Source of the DNA: Halothece sp. PCC 7418
GTDB taxonomy: Bacteria > Cyanobacteriota > Cyanobacteriia > Cyanobacteriales > Rubidibacteraceae
Assembly (NCBI RefSeq): GCF_000317635.1
Contig: NC_019779.1
Location: 3,100,001 to 3,164,000 of the forward strand
DNA length: 64,000 bases
Reading direction: 5' to 3'
Position numbers and translations under genes: made by a program. The notes beneath the pieces were generated by a model. It did not search any database and was not told the DNA's origin. It saw nothing but the letters and a program-made list of their open reading frames with translations. Numbering within the stretch: the first letter of the stretch is position 1; every line of letters starts with the position of its first letter. Below are positions 45,032 through 53,735 of this stretch, in pieces.

Positions 45032-46018
45032 CTACTCTAATGGCACAAGTGAGCGAAAACCAATATGAGTTGTCCCAGTGTCAGGCGCTTGGGATTCTCG
45101 GGCTGCCGGACGATAACGGCTACAATAGTTTTTGGCACATAAATGAGAACCGCCTTTAATCACGTGCATTGCACCATCAGTGGGCTTTTTCGGGTCAAAA
45201 CTTTCTTCTTCAGAAGCACCAGTCGGATTGAGGCGATGCGCTTTATCCGCATGGCTGACACCGTACCAATCCGATGTCCATTCCCAAACATTGCCTGTCA
45301 TGTCGTATAACCCGTAACCATTGGCAGGAAAGGATTCAACGGGAGCCGTGCCTAGATAATGATCTTCTTTGGTATTGAAAAACGGAAATATGCCCTGCCA
45401 AGTATTAGCTTTCTGGGCGGAGTATTCGTCACCCCAAGTAAATTTCTTATTCTTCAATCCTCCCCTAGCAGCAAATTCCCACTGCGCTTCTGTGGGTAGG
45501 GTTTTACCCGCCCATTCGGTATAGGCTTGGGCATCTTCATAAGCAATATGCACAACGGGATAATTGTCTTTCCCTTGAATGTCGCTATCGGGTCCAAACG
45601 GGTGTCGCCAGTTTGCGCCTGGAGTCCAATGCCACCAACTCAGATACGCCACTTGTTGCGAGTTCTCAGGAGGCGGTTCAAAAACTAATGAACCAGGTGC
45701 ACGTTCTTCCTCAGACAAGTCTGGAAAGTTTTCTTGAGACAGGGGGCGTTCTGCGACAGTAACATAACCGGTTGCTTCCACAAATTTGGCAAATTCCGCG
45801 TTTGTCACCTCATGTCGATCTATACAGAAGGAACTCACGGAAACATCCTCTGCTGCTTGTTCTTCCCAAAATCTAGACTGATTATCTCCCATCTGAAACG
45901 ATCCCCCAGAAATGAATACCATATCCTCGGGACAAGCAGCAGTATTATCAGCGGGAACGGGTAGCGGAAAAACCAAGAGAATGATCAGCGCGATCGCGCT
46001 ACTAACAATTAATTTCAT
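45032..46018 (-). CDS. Exported formylglycine-generating enzyme (sulfatase-activating)
   Basis: 328 residues. Signal peptide MKLIVSSAIALIILLVFPL with cleavage near VPADN, then the FGE-sulfatase fold (MVFISGGSFQMGD near 33-45, DRHEVTNAEFAKF, LPTEAQWEFAARGG). The two copper-binding active-site cysteines are present as C294 and C299 in GGSHLCAKNYCSRYRPAAR, as in genuine FGEs. The enzyme oxidises the sulfatase Cys to formylglycine. A Sec signal on FGE implies maturation in the periplasm, unlike the usual cytoplasmic bacterial FGE. First gene of an operon with sulfatase, HAD phosphatase and BASS. Confidence 0.92.
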   Translation of the reverse strand: MKLIVSSAIALIILLVFPLPVPADNTAACPEDMVFISGGSFQMGDNQSRFWEEQAAEDVSVSSFCIDRHEVTNAEFAKFVEATGYVTVAERPLSQENFPDLSEEERAPGSLVFEPPPENSQQVAYLSWWHWTPGANWRHPFGPDSDIQGKDNYPVVHIAYEDAQAYTEWAGKTLPTEAQWEFAARGGLKNKKFTWGDEYSAQKANTWQGIFPFFNTKEDHYLGTAPVESFPANGYGLYDMTGNVWEWTSDWYGVSHADKAHRLNPTGASEEESFDPKKPTDGAMHVIKGGSHLCAKNYCSRYRPAARESQAPDTGTTHIGFRSLVPLE

Positions 46019-46079
46019 AGCTGGCTTGATAGGTTGAAATCGGCAAAAAAGTTACACTTTCAATTCACTGCATCAGATA

Positions 46080-46180
46080 TATAGCAGTTCTAAATCTTAT
46101 GTAAAAAGTTGATTAACCGTTCCCCCCTTACTAAGGGGGGCGAGGGGGGATTAATTTACAATTCTTATGGGATTGCTATA
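46080..46180 (-). mobile_element. MITE-like element, family A (single-unit copy)
   Basis: 101 bp from TATAGCA to TGCTATA, inverted relative to 7149-7336. It has one C/G core instead of four. It sits about 60 bp upstream of the FGE start, inside the likely promoter of the FGE-sulfatase operon. Confidence 0.7.
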
Positions 46181-46315
46181 GCAGTTTTCACGCTTCTTGA
46201 GGGACATTCTAAATTTTGGTTCTTTGTTCTTCGTTCTTTGACCGTTCGACAGGTTAATCAACCATGAACATCCACCGACTCGCTTTGTACCTCAACCAAC
46301 TAGGAAACGCTATAT
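46176..46315 (-). mobile_element. MITE-like element, family B
   Basis: 140 bp from CTATAGC to GCTATA. Contains ACATTCTAAATTTTGGTTCT, GAACATCCACCGACTCGC and CAACCAACTAGGAAACGC, all shared with 59610-59783. It abuts the family-A element, sharing the CTATA end sequence. The following stretch to 46672 holds another TCCTCC repeat (46552-46590) and a relic of family A (about 46593-46666), but no gene. Confidence 0.65.
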
Positions 46316-46551
46316 CACGGCAAATCGAACATTGTTTTAATACATTTTCTGGGCTAGATTTTCCAGCGATGTTAACTTCATTACAATGATGAAGAAAACA
46401 CAAAACTATTGTTGTTTGCGAAGATCTTTGGCTATATTTTTTTTAGCAATTTGTCATACCATAGTTCTTAGCTAAATATTCAATGAAAATTATCACTTTA
46501 TCATCTCAAGTCTTTGTAACTAGTTTCATCTTAAAAAAGCCTGAATTATAA

Positions 46552-46590
46552 TTCATCCTCCAACACGGAGGAAAAAAGGAGGAGTGACAG
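46552..46590 (+). repeat. Dispersed hairpin repeat (TCCTCC/GGAGGA), copy 2
   Basis: TTCATCCTCCAACACGGAGG then AAAAAAGGAGGAGTGACAG matches copy 1 at 28155-28193 in opposite orientation. Confidence 0.6.
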
Positions 46591-46672
46591 TAGATCCCCC
46601 TTAGTAAGAGGTGAATTAAAGGGGGGATCAAATTCAGGAATTTATAACTGATTCCTGACTGCTATAAATGAT

Positions 46673-49327
46673 TTAATTCTTAAAAATTGGAGTAATAAAA
46701 CCTAATTCTGTTGCGCGAACCACTGCTTGTCTGCGATTATGAACATTGAGTTTCTGGTAAAGATGTTTCAGGTGAGACTTAACGGTTGTTCTTGAAATTC
46801 CTAACTGTTTTGCGATTTCTTTATCTTGCAGTCGTTGTGAAAGCATTTCTAAAATTTCGGCTTCTCGGTGGGTGAGATATTCAACCATCTGTATATTGAA
46901 TTGAGATTGTTTTGTGGGAAGATTCAATATCTCTAAAAGTCGTCTTTTGAAACAACATTGAGGACTGTATTGATGCAACTGTCGGATCAGCGTTGCAAGA
47001 GGATAACCGAGCTCAATAAAGGGACGCATAAAGCTACCTGACTCTGCAAGAAGGGTCACTGATTCTAAAACGGCTAATGCTTTTTCCCAATCCCCTTGTT
47101 TTTCTAGGACAAGGGCTTGTAAGAGTCCAATTTCGATAATTTGGCAAGTATAATTGAGACTTTCTGCTTCTTCTCTAAGGGGTTGTAGTAATTCGGTTGC
47201 GTTTTGTAAAGATTGTTTACAGCCGATCGCGCTTAAAACTCGAACTTGAGTGATGATCGGGACTTCGAGCCAACAAAATAGGCTAGAAGCATGGGGGGTA
47301 TCTTCAAAAGAGTGCAACCACTGAGATGCTGAGAAAAGATCCCCTTGTAATAAGGCGAGTCTGGCTTGAGCAGAATGCGCGATCGCGATCATCTCAAAAT
47401 CCCCTGTTTCTCTGGCAAATGCTAGCACTTGTTTCATGGTTGCGGTTGCAGAATCCGCTTGCTGCAATGCTTGATAAGTCAGCGTTAGCCCAATCAGACT
47501 ATCAATGATTAATCTTACTTCTCTCAAATTTCCACTTTCAGCAACACAGTGAAAATGCAGTAACGCCTGTTCAGGATGATTTCTGCGGAAATAAGCAGCC
47601 CCTTGCAGATAGTGCGCCCAATGGTTAACGGGTTCGATTTTCTCCACTTGCTGTGCAATTTCTAGTGCAGGGGTTAACTGACCCGATAAGGTATAGAGCA
47701 GGCCTAATCCCTTTACCATATAGATATTACGATGGCACCGTTTCCGATCTGCTGTGAAAAATTGGATGGCGTTTCGCTTTTCTCCACAAATGTAAAGGGC
47801 GAGACCGAAATAGATTTGCGTTTCATTGCGGATTCTGTGAGCCGTTTCTGATAGAGACGCTAATGCTGTTTCTAAGTATCTTAAACTGCTTTCAGCTTGT
47901 CCTTCCCAGAAAAATACAATCCCTTGTAAACTGTTGAATTCGGCTAATAATTCGGGTGCTAATGGGTCATCTTCTAATTGTTGTAATATCAGTGCAACCT
48001 CTCGAAACTGATGGCGAAAGCACGCAATCCAACCCTGACTTAATAAAAGCGGCGATCGCTGCTGTAAAATCTCTGGTGGGATTTGTTTCAACCAAATCTC
48101 AAGTTGATCCCATTGCTCTGCATTTAAGGTTTTTAAACGATGTCCTTCGATGATTTCAACTGCACGGATTACGTTATTCGCAGCTAAAGCGTGCGCGATC
48201 GCGTCATCAATTAAATCCTCAGACTCAAACCACTGACTGGCTTGTAGATGCCATGCAGTAATATCTTGAGGGCGATATTGCTCTTGTAGCTGTTTCAGTA
48301 ATACCTTCCGCAATAAGGGATGATAGCGATACCATTTTCCAGCTTCATCTAAAGGAGTAACTAACAGATTTCCATGATTCATCATGTCTAGAAAGTCACT
48401 TTCCTGAAACATTCCATCTGATAAAAAAACTGCTTCTACTAAAGGAAAGCAAAAGCAGTTAAACATTGAAGATTGTGTCAGCCATTTTTTTACGCTTAGG
48501 GGTTGTACAGCAAGCACTTCTTCCCGCAAATATTCCTCAATGGAAGCGATATCTTCTGGCAAATGAAACAGAAAATTATTCGGATTCGCTTGCTGAAATA
48601 AAATTAGAGAAATCAAACGTAAACCAACGGCCCATCCCTCCAGTTCATTCTGTAAATTTAATAAAGCCTGTCGATTAATTTGACCTTCTAGAAACTGATT
48701 CTGGTGAAGAAAATACTCAGTTTCTAACAGAGTAAACGCCAGTTCTTTCGTTCGTAATTCAGTGAGTTGACCTTGTGCTCGTAGAGTAGAGAGAGGCAAA
48801 GCAGGATCTTTTCGCGTTATGATAACTAAGTGTAAAGCCGATGGCGGATATTTCAGAATCAGACTAATAAAGTGATGGATTTCTGGATGATGAATGCAAT
48901 GATAGTTATCCAGAACTAAAATAAAAGATGATTCAATTTGATTAATTTTATTGAGCAAAGAGTTCGTCAAAATTGGCAATGATGAAAAACCATTTGCCTT
49001 TAACTGTTCCTTCGTTTGTAAACAGGCTTCAGGAAATAATTGTTCTATGGCTGCGATAAAATATTTTAGAAAAATGATCGGATTATTATCTGTTTGATCC
49101 AAAGATAGCCAACTGCTTGGTTCTTTCCGAGAATTGAGCCACTGACCAACTAATACACTTTTACCATATCCTGCGGGCGCTGAAACTAAGAGTAATGAAC
49201 CTTGCATCCCTTGATCCAAAAGTCCCTTTAAGCGTTTTCTTTCCAACAAATCCTGTCTCAACGAAGGGAGATTCATTTTCGTTGAAATCACCCCAGTCGT
49301 ATCCTTCCAGCTAATATCATTCATCAT
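46673..49327 (-). CDS. Large LuxR-family (MalT/LAL-type) transcriptional regulator
   Basis: About 884 residues. N-terminal P-loop ATPase with Walker A SAPAGYGKSVLVGQW and Walker B-like SSFILVLDNYHCI, a winged-helix stretch, a long helical TPR-like sensor region (about 370-800), and a C-terminal LuxR helix-turn-helix (YLTHREAEILEML ... ISRTTVKSHLKHLYQKL). Such regulators bind an inducer and ATP, then oligomerise to activate transcription; MalT is the classic example. It precedes the FGE operon on the same strand, so control of that operon is plausible but unproven. The frame opens at TTG 49357; the ATG at 49327 is preferred. Confidence 0.88.
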   Translation of the reverse strand: MMNDISWKDTTGVISTKMNLPSLRQDLLERKRLKGLLDQGMQGSLLLVSAPAGYGKSVLVGQWLNSRKEPSSWLSLDQTDNNPIIFLKYFIAAIEQLFPEACLQTKEQLKANGFSSLPILTNSLLNKINQIESSFILVLDNYHCIHHPEIHHFISLILKYPPSALHLVIITRKDPALPLSTLRAQGQLTELRTKELAFTLLETEYFLHQNQFLEGQINRQALLNLQNELEGWAVGLRLISLILFQQANPNNFLFHLPEDIASIEEYLREEVLAVQPLSVKKWLTQSSMFNCFCFPLVEAVFLSDGMFQESDFLDMMNHGNLLVTPLDEAGKWYRYHPLLRKVLLKQLQEQYRPQDITAWHLQASQWFESEDLIDDAIAHALAANNVIRAVEIIEGHRLKTLNAEQWDQLEIWLKQIPPEILQQRSPLLLSQGWIACFRHQFREVALILQQLEDDPLAPELLAEFNSLQGIVFFWEGQAESSLRYLETALASLSETAHRIRNETQIYFGLALYICGEKRNAIQFFTADRKRCHRNIYMVKGLGLLYTLSGQLTPALEIAQQVEKIEPVNHWAHYLQGAAYFRRNHPEQALLHFHCVAESGNLREVRLIIDSLIGLTLTYQALQQADSATATMKQVLAFARETGDFEMIAIAHSAQARLALLQGDLFSASQWLHSFEDTPHASSLFCWLEVPIITQVRVLSAIGCKQSLQNATELLQPLREEAESLNYTCQIIEIGLLQALVLEKQGDWEKALAVLESVTLLAESGSFMRPFIELGYPLATLIRQLHQYSPQCCFKRRLLEILNLPTKQSQFNIQMVEYLTHREAEILEMLSQRLQDKEIAKQLGISRTTVKSHLKHLYQKLNVHNRRQAVVRATELGFITPIFKN

Positions 49328-49604
49328 TAAATTATGATGTCTATTATCACCAACCAATGAATTTTAATGAGGTATCAAAAAACAAACAGTATTCTGAGAA
49401 AATCACATAATTAACGTATAAGGTAGGTTGGGTAGAACCTAGCGCGAAACGCAACATAAATTATGAGCGATCACCCGAACTTGATATAAACCTTGAATTT
49501 TGTTATATCCATTTAAAATATGACAGTATTATCACTGAATTACAAGTCATGTTTAAAAAATTTGATAACTTTTCCTTGCGCGTCAATGTTGCTAATTGAT
49601 CTGT

Positions 49605-51335
49605 TTATTCACGAAACGACTTCGGAAACTCAATTTGAAATCTGGGTCGAGTGTAATTTTTCGGCAAATAACTAGCTGGAATGGTATTCTGGTTACCATC
49701 TCGAACCGCTGCATAGTGAGGCGACATAATTTCAATCCCCGCAGCATTACAGTAATCTTGCACATTTTGTAGTAAATTCGAGTAGATTTGTTCAATCTGC
49801 TCAGGTTCGTTCAAAAAAATCTTCAGTTGATAGGTGACATAAAAGTCATCTAAGCTGGTTTGCAAGACAAAAGGAGCGGGGTCTGCTAAAACAGATGGCG
49901 TTGCTAAAGCTGCTTCTACCAACACAGCATGAACTTGTCGCCAAGGCACATCATAACCGAGGGTGATCGTCGTTCGCATGGCTAGAGATAACTTGAGTTC
50001 ATGAACTGCTGCTGAGTAGTTCATAATCGTCTTGGATTGCAACGTATCGCTGGGAATCGTTAAAATTTCATCATCAAAGGTTCGGATTTGCGTCGCTAAA
50101 ATTGATTTTTTGTGGACAAAGCCCTGATAATTCTCAAATGCAATCAGATCCCCCACTTGAAACGCTCGTGAAAAAATAATGACGTAACCCGCAATGATAT
50201 TAGAAATCGTACCCGCCCCTCCTAAGCTCAATAACGCACCCGCTAACAGCCCTAACCCCTGAATCGCTGGAGATTCAAAGATGGGCAAATAGGGTAAGAT
50301 CATCGCAAGGGTGACTAACCAAATCAAAACAAACACTAACTTTTGGGTGGGTCGCGCCCAGTCTTGATAAAAGCCGGGCCATCTGACACGACCCGTTGCA
50401 AGAGAATCAAAAATGAGCTTATTCGTCTTAAAAACAAACCGAGCCAAAATAATGACGATTAAAATCACAAACAAGTTCGGCAGAAAATTAATTGCTGATT
50501 CCCAGATTGAAATGAAGGGAGTTTGAAACAACTGCAACATCCTTCTGCCAAAATTCTCTGTTCTCGGAAAAAAGAAGGTAATCAGGATAAAATAGCCGAC
50601 CAAGTAAATACCTAGTAGCACCCAGCTTAATAGCGAGATTAGGGAGTGCGCAAATAAAACTTGTTCATTAACACTGACAATAACTAAGCCTCGGAATCGG
50701 ATCGGATATACTCTTGTTTCTCGCCAAGTATCGATCGAATGTTGAATAGTTTTCAACAGACGCTGAGTTACTCGTAATAAAATAATGAGAACTACGGTAG
50801 CAATGACAAGAGCGATAACACCAATAATCCTTCTTCTTAAGCTATATTGTTGGCGATATTCACCAATTCCGTCTTGAATTGCCTCTAGCCACTCGTTTGC
50901 TAGATCTGACACAGGATGTTGAGCAATGGCAGCATCATTTTTGTTGACTAAAACAATAATTTGGGATTCCTCGTTATTGCGAATCTGGGAAATTAGATAA
51001 ACTTCTTCTTCTTGAATCGGACGAGCAACAATGCTGTTGAGCGGAATATCATGATCGTGGGCAATCCTTTGAATCTCTTCGCTAGCAAGACGTGCCCGTT
51101 GTGATGCTTGCATCCTCGGGAGATCAGCCCCAATCGTAAATAAGGTTTTGTCTCCTAAAGTAACTGGAAATTGATCCGTTTCACTTGGGGAAGATTGAGA
51201 TTGACCCTGAGATTCTGATTGCGCGTAGGTCAAAGACCAAACCGAAGGTATCGCTGTTGGTACGATTACAGCGAGATTAAATTGCAGTAGTATCGTCAGG
51301 ATCATGATGAATCCAAATTGCTGCCATCTCTGCAT
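49605..51335 (-). CDS. MscS-family channel with N-terminal periplasmic domain
   Basis: 576 residues. Signal peptide (about 1-40), an exported domain (about 50-165) with LGDKTLFTIGADLP, then about five membrane helices and the MscS core (GALLSLGGAGTISNIIAG about 367-384, FSRAFQVGDLIAFENYQGF, EILTIPSDTL). The C-terminal cytoplasmic domain is short. Larger than MscS of E. coli because of the extra N-terminal domain and helices, more like cyanobacterial MscK-style proteins. A role in osmotic safety is likely. A divergent barrel gene lies upstream across a repeat-bearing gap. Confidence 0.88.
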   Translation of the reverse strand: MQRWQQFGFIMILTILLQFNLAVIVPTAIPSVWSLTYAQSESQGQSQSSPSETDQFPVTLGDKTLFTIGADLPRMQASQRARLASEEIQRIAHDHDIPLNSIVARPIQEEEVYLISQIRNNEESQIIVLVNKNDAAIAQHPVSDLANEWLEAIQDGIGEYRQQYSLRRRIIGVIALVIATVVLIILLRVTQRLLKTIQHSIDTWRETRVYPIRFRGLVIVSVNEQVLFAHSLISLLSWVLLGIYLVGYFILITFFFPRTENFGRRMLQLFQTPFISIWESAINFLPNLFVILIVIILARFVFKTNKLIFDSLATGRVRWPGFYQDWARPTQKLVFVLIWLVTLAMILPYLPIFESPAIQGLGLLAGALLSLGGAGTISNIIAGYVIIFSRAFQVGDLIAFENYQGFVHKKSILATQIRTFDDEILTIPSDTLQSKTIMNYSAAVHELKLSLAMRTTITLGYDVPWRQVHAVLVEAALATPSVLADPAPFVLQTSLDDFYVTYQLKIFLNEPEQIEQIYSNLLQNVQDYCNAAGIEIMSPHYAAVRDGNQNTIPASYLPKNYTRPRFQIEFPKSFRE

Positions 51336-51480
51336 GGACTATTCTCCAGAAAACTGATTCGTTGCTCTCTTCTACAGCAAGATCAGTTTCAACTTTTGGC
51401 ATCAATATTTATGGCTTAATATACAAGGTTTGACTGAACCAGAAATCCTCTCAAAAGTAGGAAAAACAGGGGAGATAGTT

Positions 51481-51504
51481 GTAGGGTGGGCATTACCCAC
51501 CGTG
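51481..51504. repeat. REP-like hairpin related to 36179-36203
   Basis: GTAGGGTGGG, then CATTA, then CCCACCGTG. GGTGGG and CCCACC pair around a 5-nt loop. The first 12 bases match the perfect palindrome at 36179. Confidence 0.5.
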
Positions 51505-51520
51505 CAAGATGTAACAAGCA

Positions 51521-51552
51521 TCTCCTCCTTTTCTCATCCATTGAGGAGGATG
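51521..51552 (-). repeat. Dispersed hairpin repeat (TCCTCC/GGAGGA), diverged copy 3
   Basis: On the minus strand: CATCCTCCTCAATGGATGAG then AAAAGGAGGAGA. It keeps the CATCCTCC start and the GGAGGAG end of copies 1 and 2 but has a changed middle. Confidence 0.4.
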
Positions 51553-51664
51553 TGCAATTAAATCCCATAGAAGACGATAATCATGACAGATTAAGTAAGT
51601 TATTAAGCAAAAACCAAGGTTTCTTATTATTTCTAGCTATAATTTGCCATATTTAACTCACGGA

Positions 51665-53077
51665 ATGATTGATTGCTTAGGCAACGTTTTGGGAAGAAAA
51701 ATTCTCATGATTTTGCTGGTTGGAATCTCGAATTTAGTTCGCATCCAGCCTAGTTTTGCTGAGTCGGAAGCAGTTTCCCCTGTCAAACTATCATCACTAG
51801 AAATGGATTACTCAACTCAGGCGAAAGATTTACAGCACTATTCTTTTTTCTTCATTGATGAGAGTTCGCCCCTGATGCCCATTGACTCTGTTGATGACCC
51901 TGAGAGGGATCGTTTAATGATTGGGCAGGCGGGTGACTTAAAAGTTCCTTTAGGAGAAGCAACAGGAAACCTGTTGTTTGGGTTTGGCAGTTTAACGCAA
52001 GAGCCGACTACTGTCCGTTCCGCCAATCGCCGTCGAGCAGCTTTGAGGGGACGCGATACCCTCGGTAACTTAGCGGTTGATACCTACTTGGGATTTAAAC
52101 CCTCTGATGATGAATTAACACTGCTTGAGATTAAGCCCGATCTGACAGGAAAGTTAATCAATTTCGATTTGATTTATGTAAATTTGGGCAATTCTGATGA
52201 TTATTGGCAGGTTAATCTCTTTAACCAGCGATCGCGCTCCCCGTCTTTTGAAAATGGAGAAACTGCGGTCGATTTGCCCAATGGGAATGTTCCCTGGGTT
52301 GATCGCGTCGGTGTCGGCTTGGAATATGTTAGAGACTTCACCCCCGGATGGCGTACCGCCTTTGGCATTAACTATCAACGGATTGCCGTGCGCGATGAGA
52401 TTTTTTCCTCTGACTTGCAACCGTTTGATGAACGGGGAAATCCTTTAACCCTTGACGATGATGGCAATGACACCATGCTGTTATTAGGGGTGTCAACGTT
52501 ATTTAGTACCATTGATGAACCGAGTTTTCCGACTGAGGGGAGTCGTCTTCGTTTCGCGATCGATCAGTCGATCCCTGTCGGAGACGCAGACTTAACGTTT
52601 ACAAGGCTGGAGTTTAGCGCGTCCCAATACTTTCCGTTGCAAATCTATCAAATCGGAAAACTCGACCCCCAAGTTCTCATTCTCAATATTCAAGCAGGAA
52701 CAGTCATGGGAGACGATTTACCGCCTTACGAAGCATTTAACCTCGGCGGATCAAGCTCGGTACGGGGGTTTGCTAAGGGAGAAGTCGGCTCTGGGAAAAG
52801 TTTTATTCAGGGGTCTGTTGAGTTGCGATTGCCTCTCTTCACCGCTTTAAAGTCTAACTTTGGGGTGAATCTTTTCATGGACTATGCCGATGATTTGGGA
52901 ACCGCCGATCAGATTGTTGGTAACCCAGCAGATGTTCGCGATAAGCCTGGCAGTGGTTTCGGGTATGGCTTGGGGCTTTATGGCGATACCCCCATCGGTT
53001 TTACTCGCTTTGAATTGGGGTTTACCGATGAAGGAAGCAGTCAGTTCCATTTTCTCGTCTTCGGCGATCGATTTTGA
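51665..53077 (+). CDS. Omp85/BamA-TamA-type outer-membrane barrel lacking POTRA domains
   Basis: About 470 residues. Signal peptide (MIDCLGNVLGRKILMILL..., cleavage near SFA-ESE), a polar stretch of about 90 residues, then a 16-strand-type barrel. The Omp85 loop-6 motif is SSSVRGF (about residue 365), preceded by LPPYEAFNLGG, and the chain ends FHFLVFGDRF. There is no room for the POTRA repeats that normally precede the barrel. It may be a stand-alone Omp85-like pore, like patatin-free or surface-antigen D15-like short forms. The ATG at 51665 is preferred over TTG 51644. The next gene starts 21 bp later. Confidence 0.78.
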   Translation: MIDCLGNVLGRKILMILLVGISNLVRIQPSFAESEAVSPVKLSSLEMDYSTQAKDLQHYSFFFIDESSPLMPIDSVDDPERDRLMIGQAGDLKVPLGEATGNLLFGFGSLTQEPTTVRSANRRRAALRGRDTLGNLAVDTYLGFKPSDDELTLLEIKPDLTGKLINFDLIYVNLGNSDDYWQVNLFNQRSRSPSFENGETAVDLPNGNVPWVDRVGVGLEYVRDFTPGWRTAFGINYQRIAVRDEIFSSDLQPFDERGNPLTLDDDGNDTMLLLGVSTLFSTIDEPSFPTEGSRLRFAIDQSIPVGDADLTFTRLEFSASQYFPLQIYQIGKLDPQVLILNIQAGTVMGDDLPPYEAFNLGGSSSVRGFAKGEVGSGKSFIQGSVELRLPLFTALKSNFGVNLFMDYADDLGTADQIVGNPADVRDKPGSGFGYGLGLYGDTPIGFTRFELGFTDEGSSQFHFLVFGDRF

Positions 53078-53098
53078 GCATTATTGTGGAGTGAACTC

Positions 53099-53725
53099 AT
53101 GAAATCATTACTAAATCTGTTATCGATCAGTGTTGTCAATTGCTTACTCTTCCTAACTGATGCTTCCGCCCAACGATTGAATCAACCCACCTTTTTTGAA
53201 GAAGGTCGTGAACAGTTTGAAGAACTAATTCAGAAACTAGAACAGTCGCAACCTAACGCTGAACTCACGATTGATGAAAGTATTCAGCAATGGCACCCGA
53301 TTACATCCGAAGACGGTGGATTTTCAGTTTGGGTTCCGTTAGGAATCTTGTTTGATGACACTGAGACTATTCAAATCGGAGAAACCCCTTTAATTTTCAG
53401 AATCCTGTCTAGCCAAGTTTCTACAGGTAAATTCGTTGTTGCCTATGCAGACGCACCTAATCTCCCAACAGACCAGCTTTTTACCGCCGTGAAAGATGCT
53501 CTGGTTCAGCGCACAGCCTTTGAGATCACTCATGTCGAAAGTATCACAGTGGATGGCAATATAGGAGAATCTCTGATTTTGAGAAGCGATGCTGGTCAAA
53601 TCTCAACTTATATTCTTTTAGGGAACAGTCGTTTATACGTCGTGGGGGTTCGACAGTCACAAGAAAATCTATCCTCGGAAGTAGCAAATAGATTCCTGAG
53701 TTCATTTCAGTTTACAAGCAATTAA
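53099..53725 (+). CDS. Exported protein of unknown function
   Basis: About 208 residues. Signal peptide (MKSLLNLLSISVVNCLLFL, cleavage near DASA-QRL). The mature part has an N-terminal helical, Gln/Glu-rich stretch and a C-terminal alpha/beta domain (HPITSEDGGFSVWVPLG ... RLYVVGVRQSQENL) resembling the PsbP/MOG1-like or DUF1795 style of small periplasmic folds (weak). The ATG at 53099 has GGAG nearby and is preferred. It lies 21 bp after the barrel gene, so the two are likely co-transcribed. Confidence 0.65.
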   Translation: MKSLLNLLSISVVNCLLFLTDASAQRLNQPTFFEEGREQFEELIQKLEQSQPNAELTIDESIQQWHPITSEDGGFSVWVPLGILFDDTETIQIGETPLIFRILSSQVSTGKFVVAYADAPNLPTDQLFTAVKDALVQRTAFEITHVESITVDGNIGESLILRSDAGQISTYILLGNSRLYVVGVRQSQENLSSEVANRFLSSFQFTSN

Positions 53726-53735
53726 AATCAGCAGT

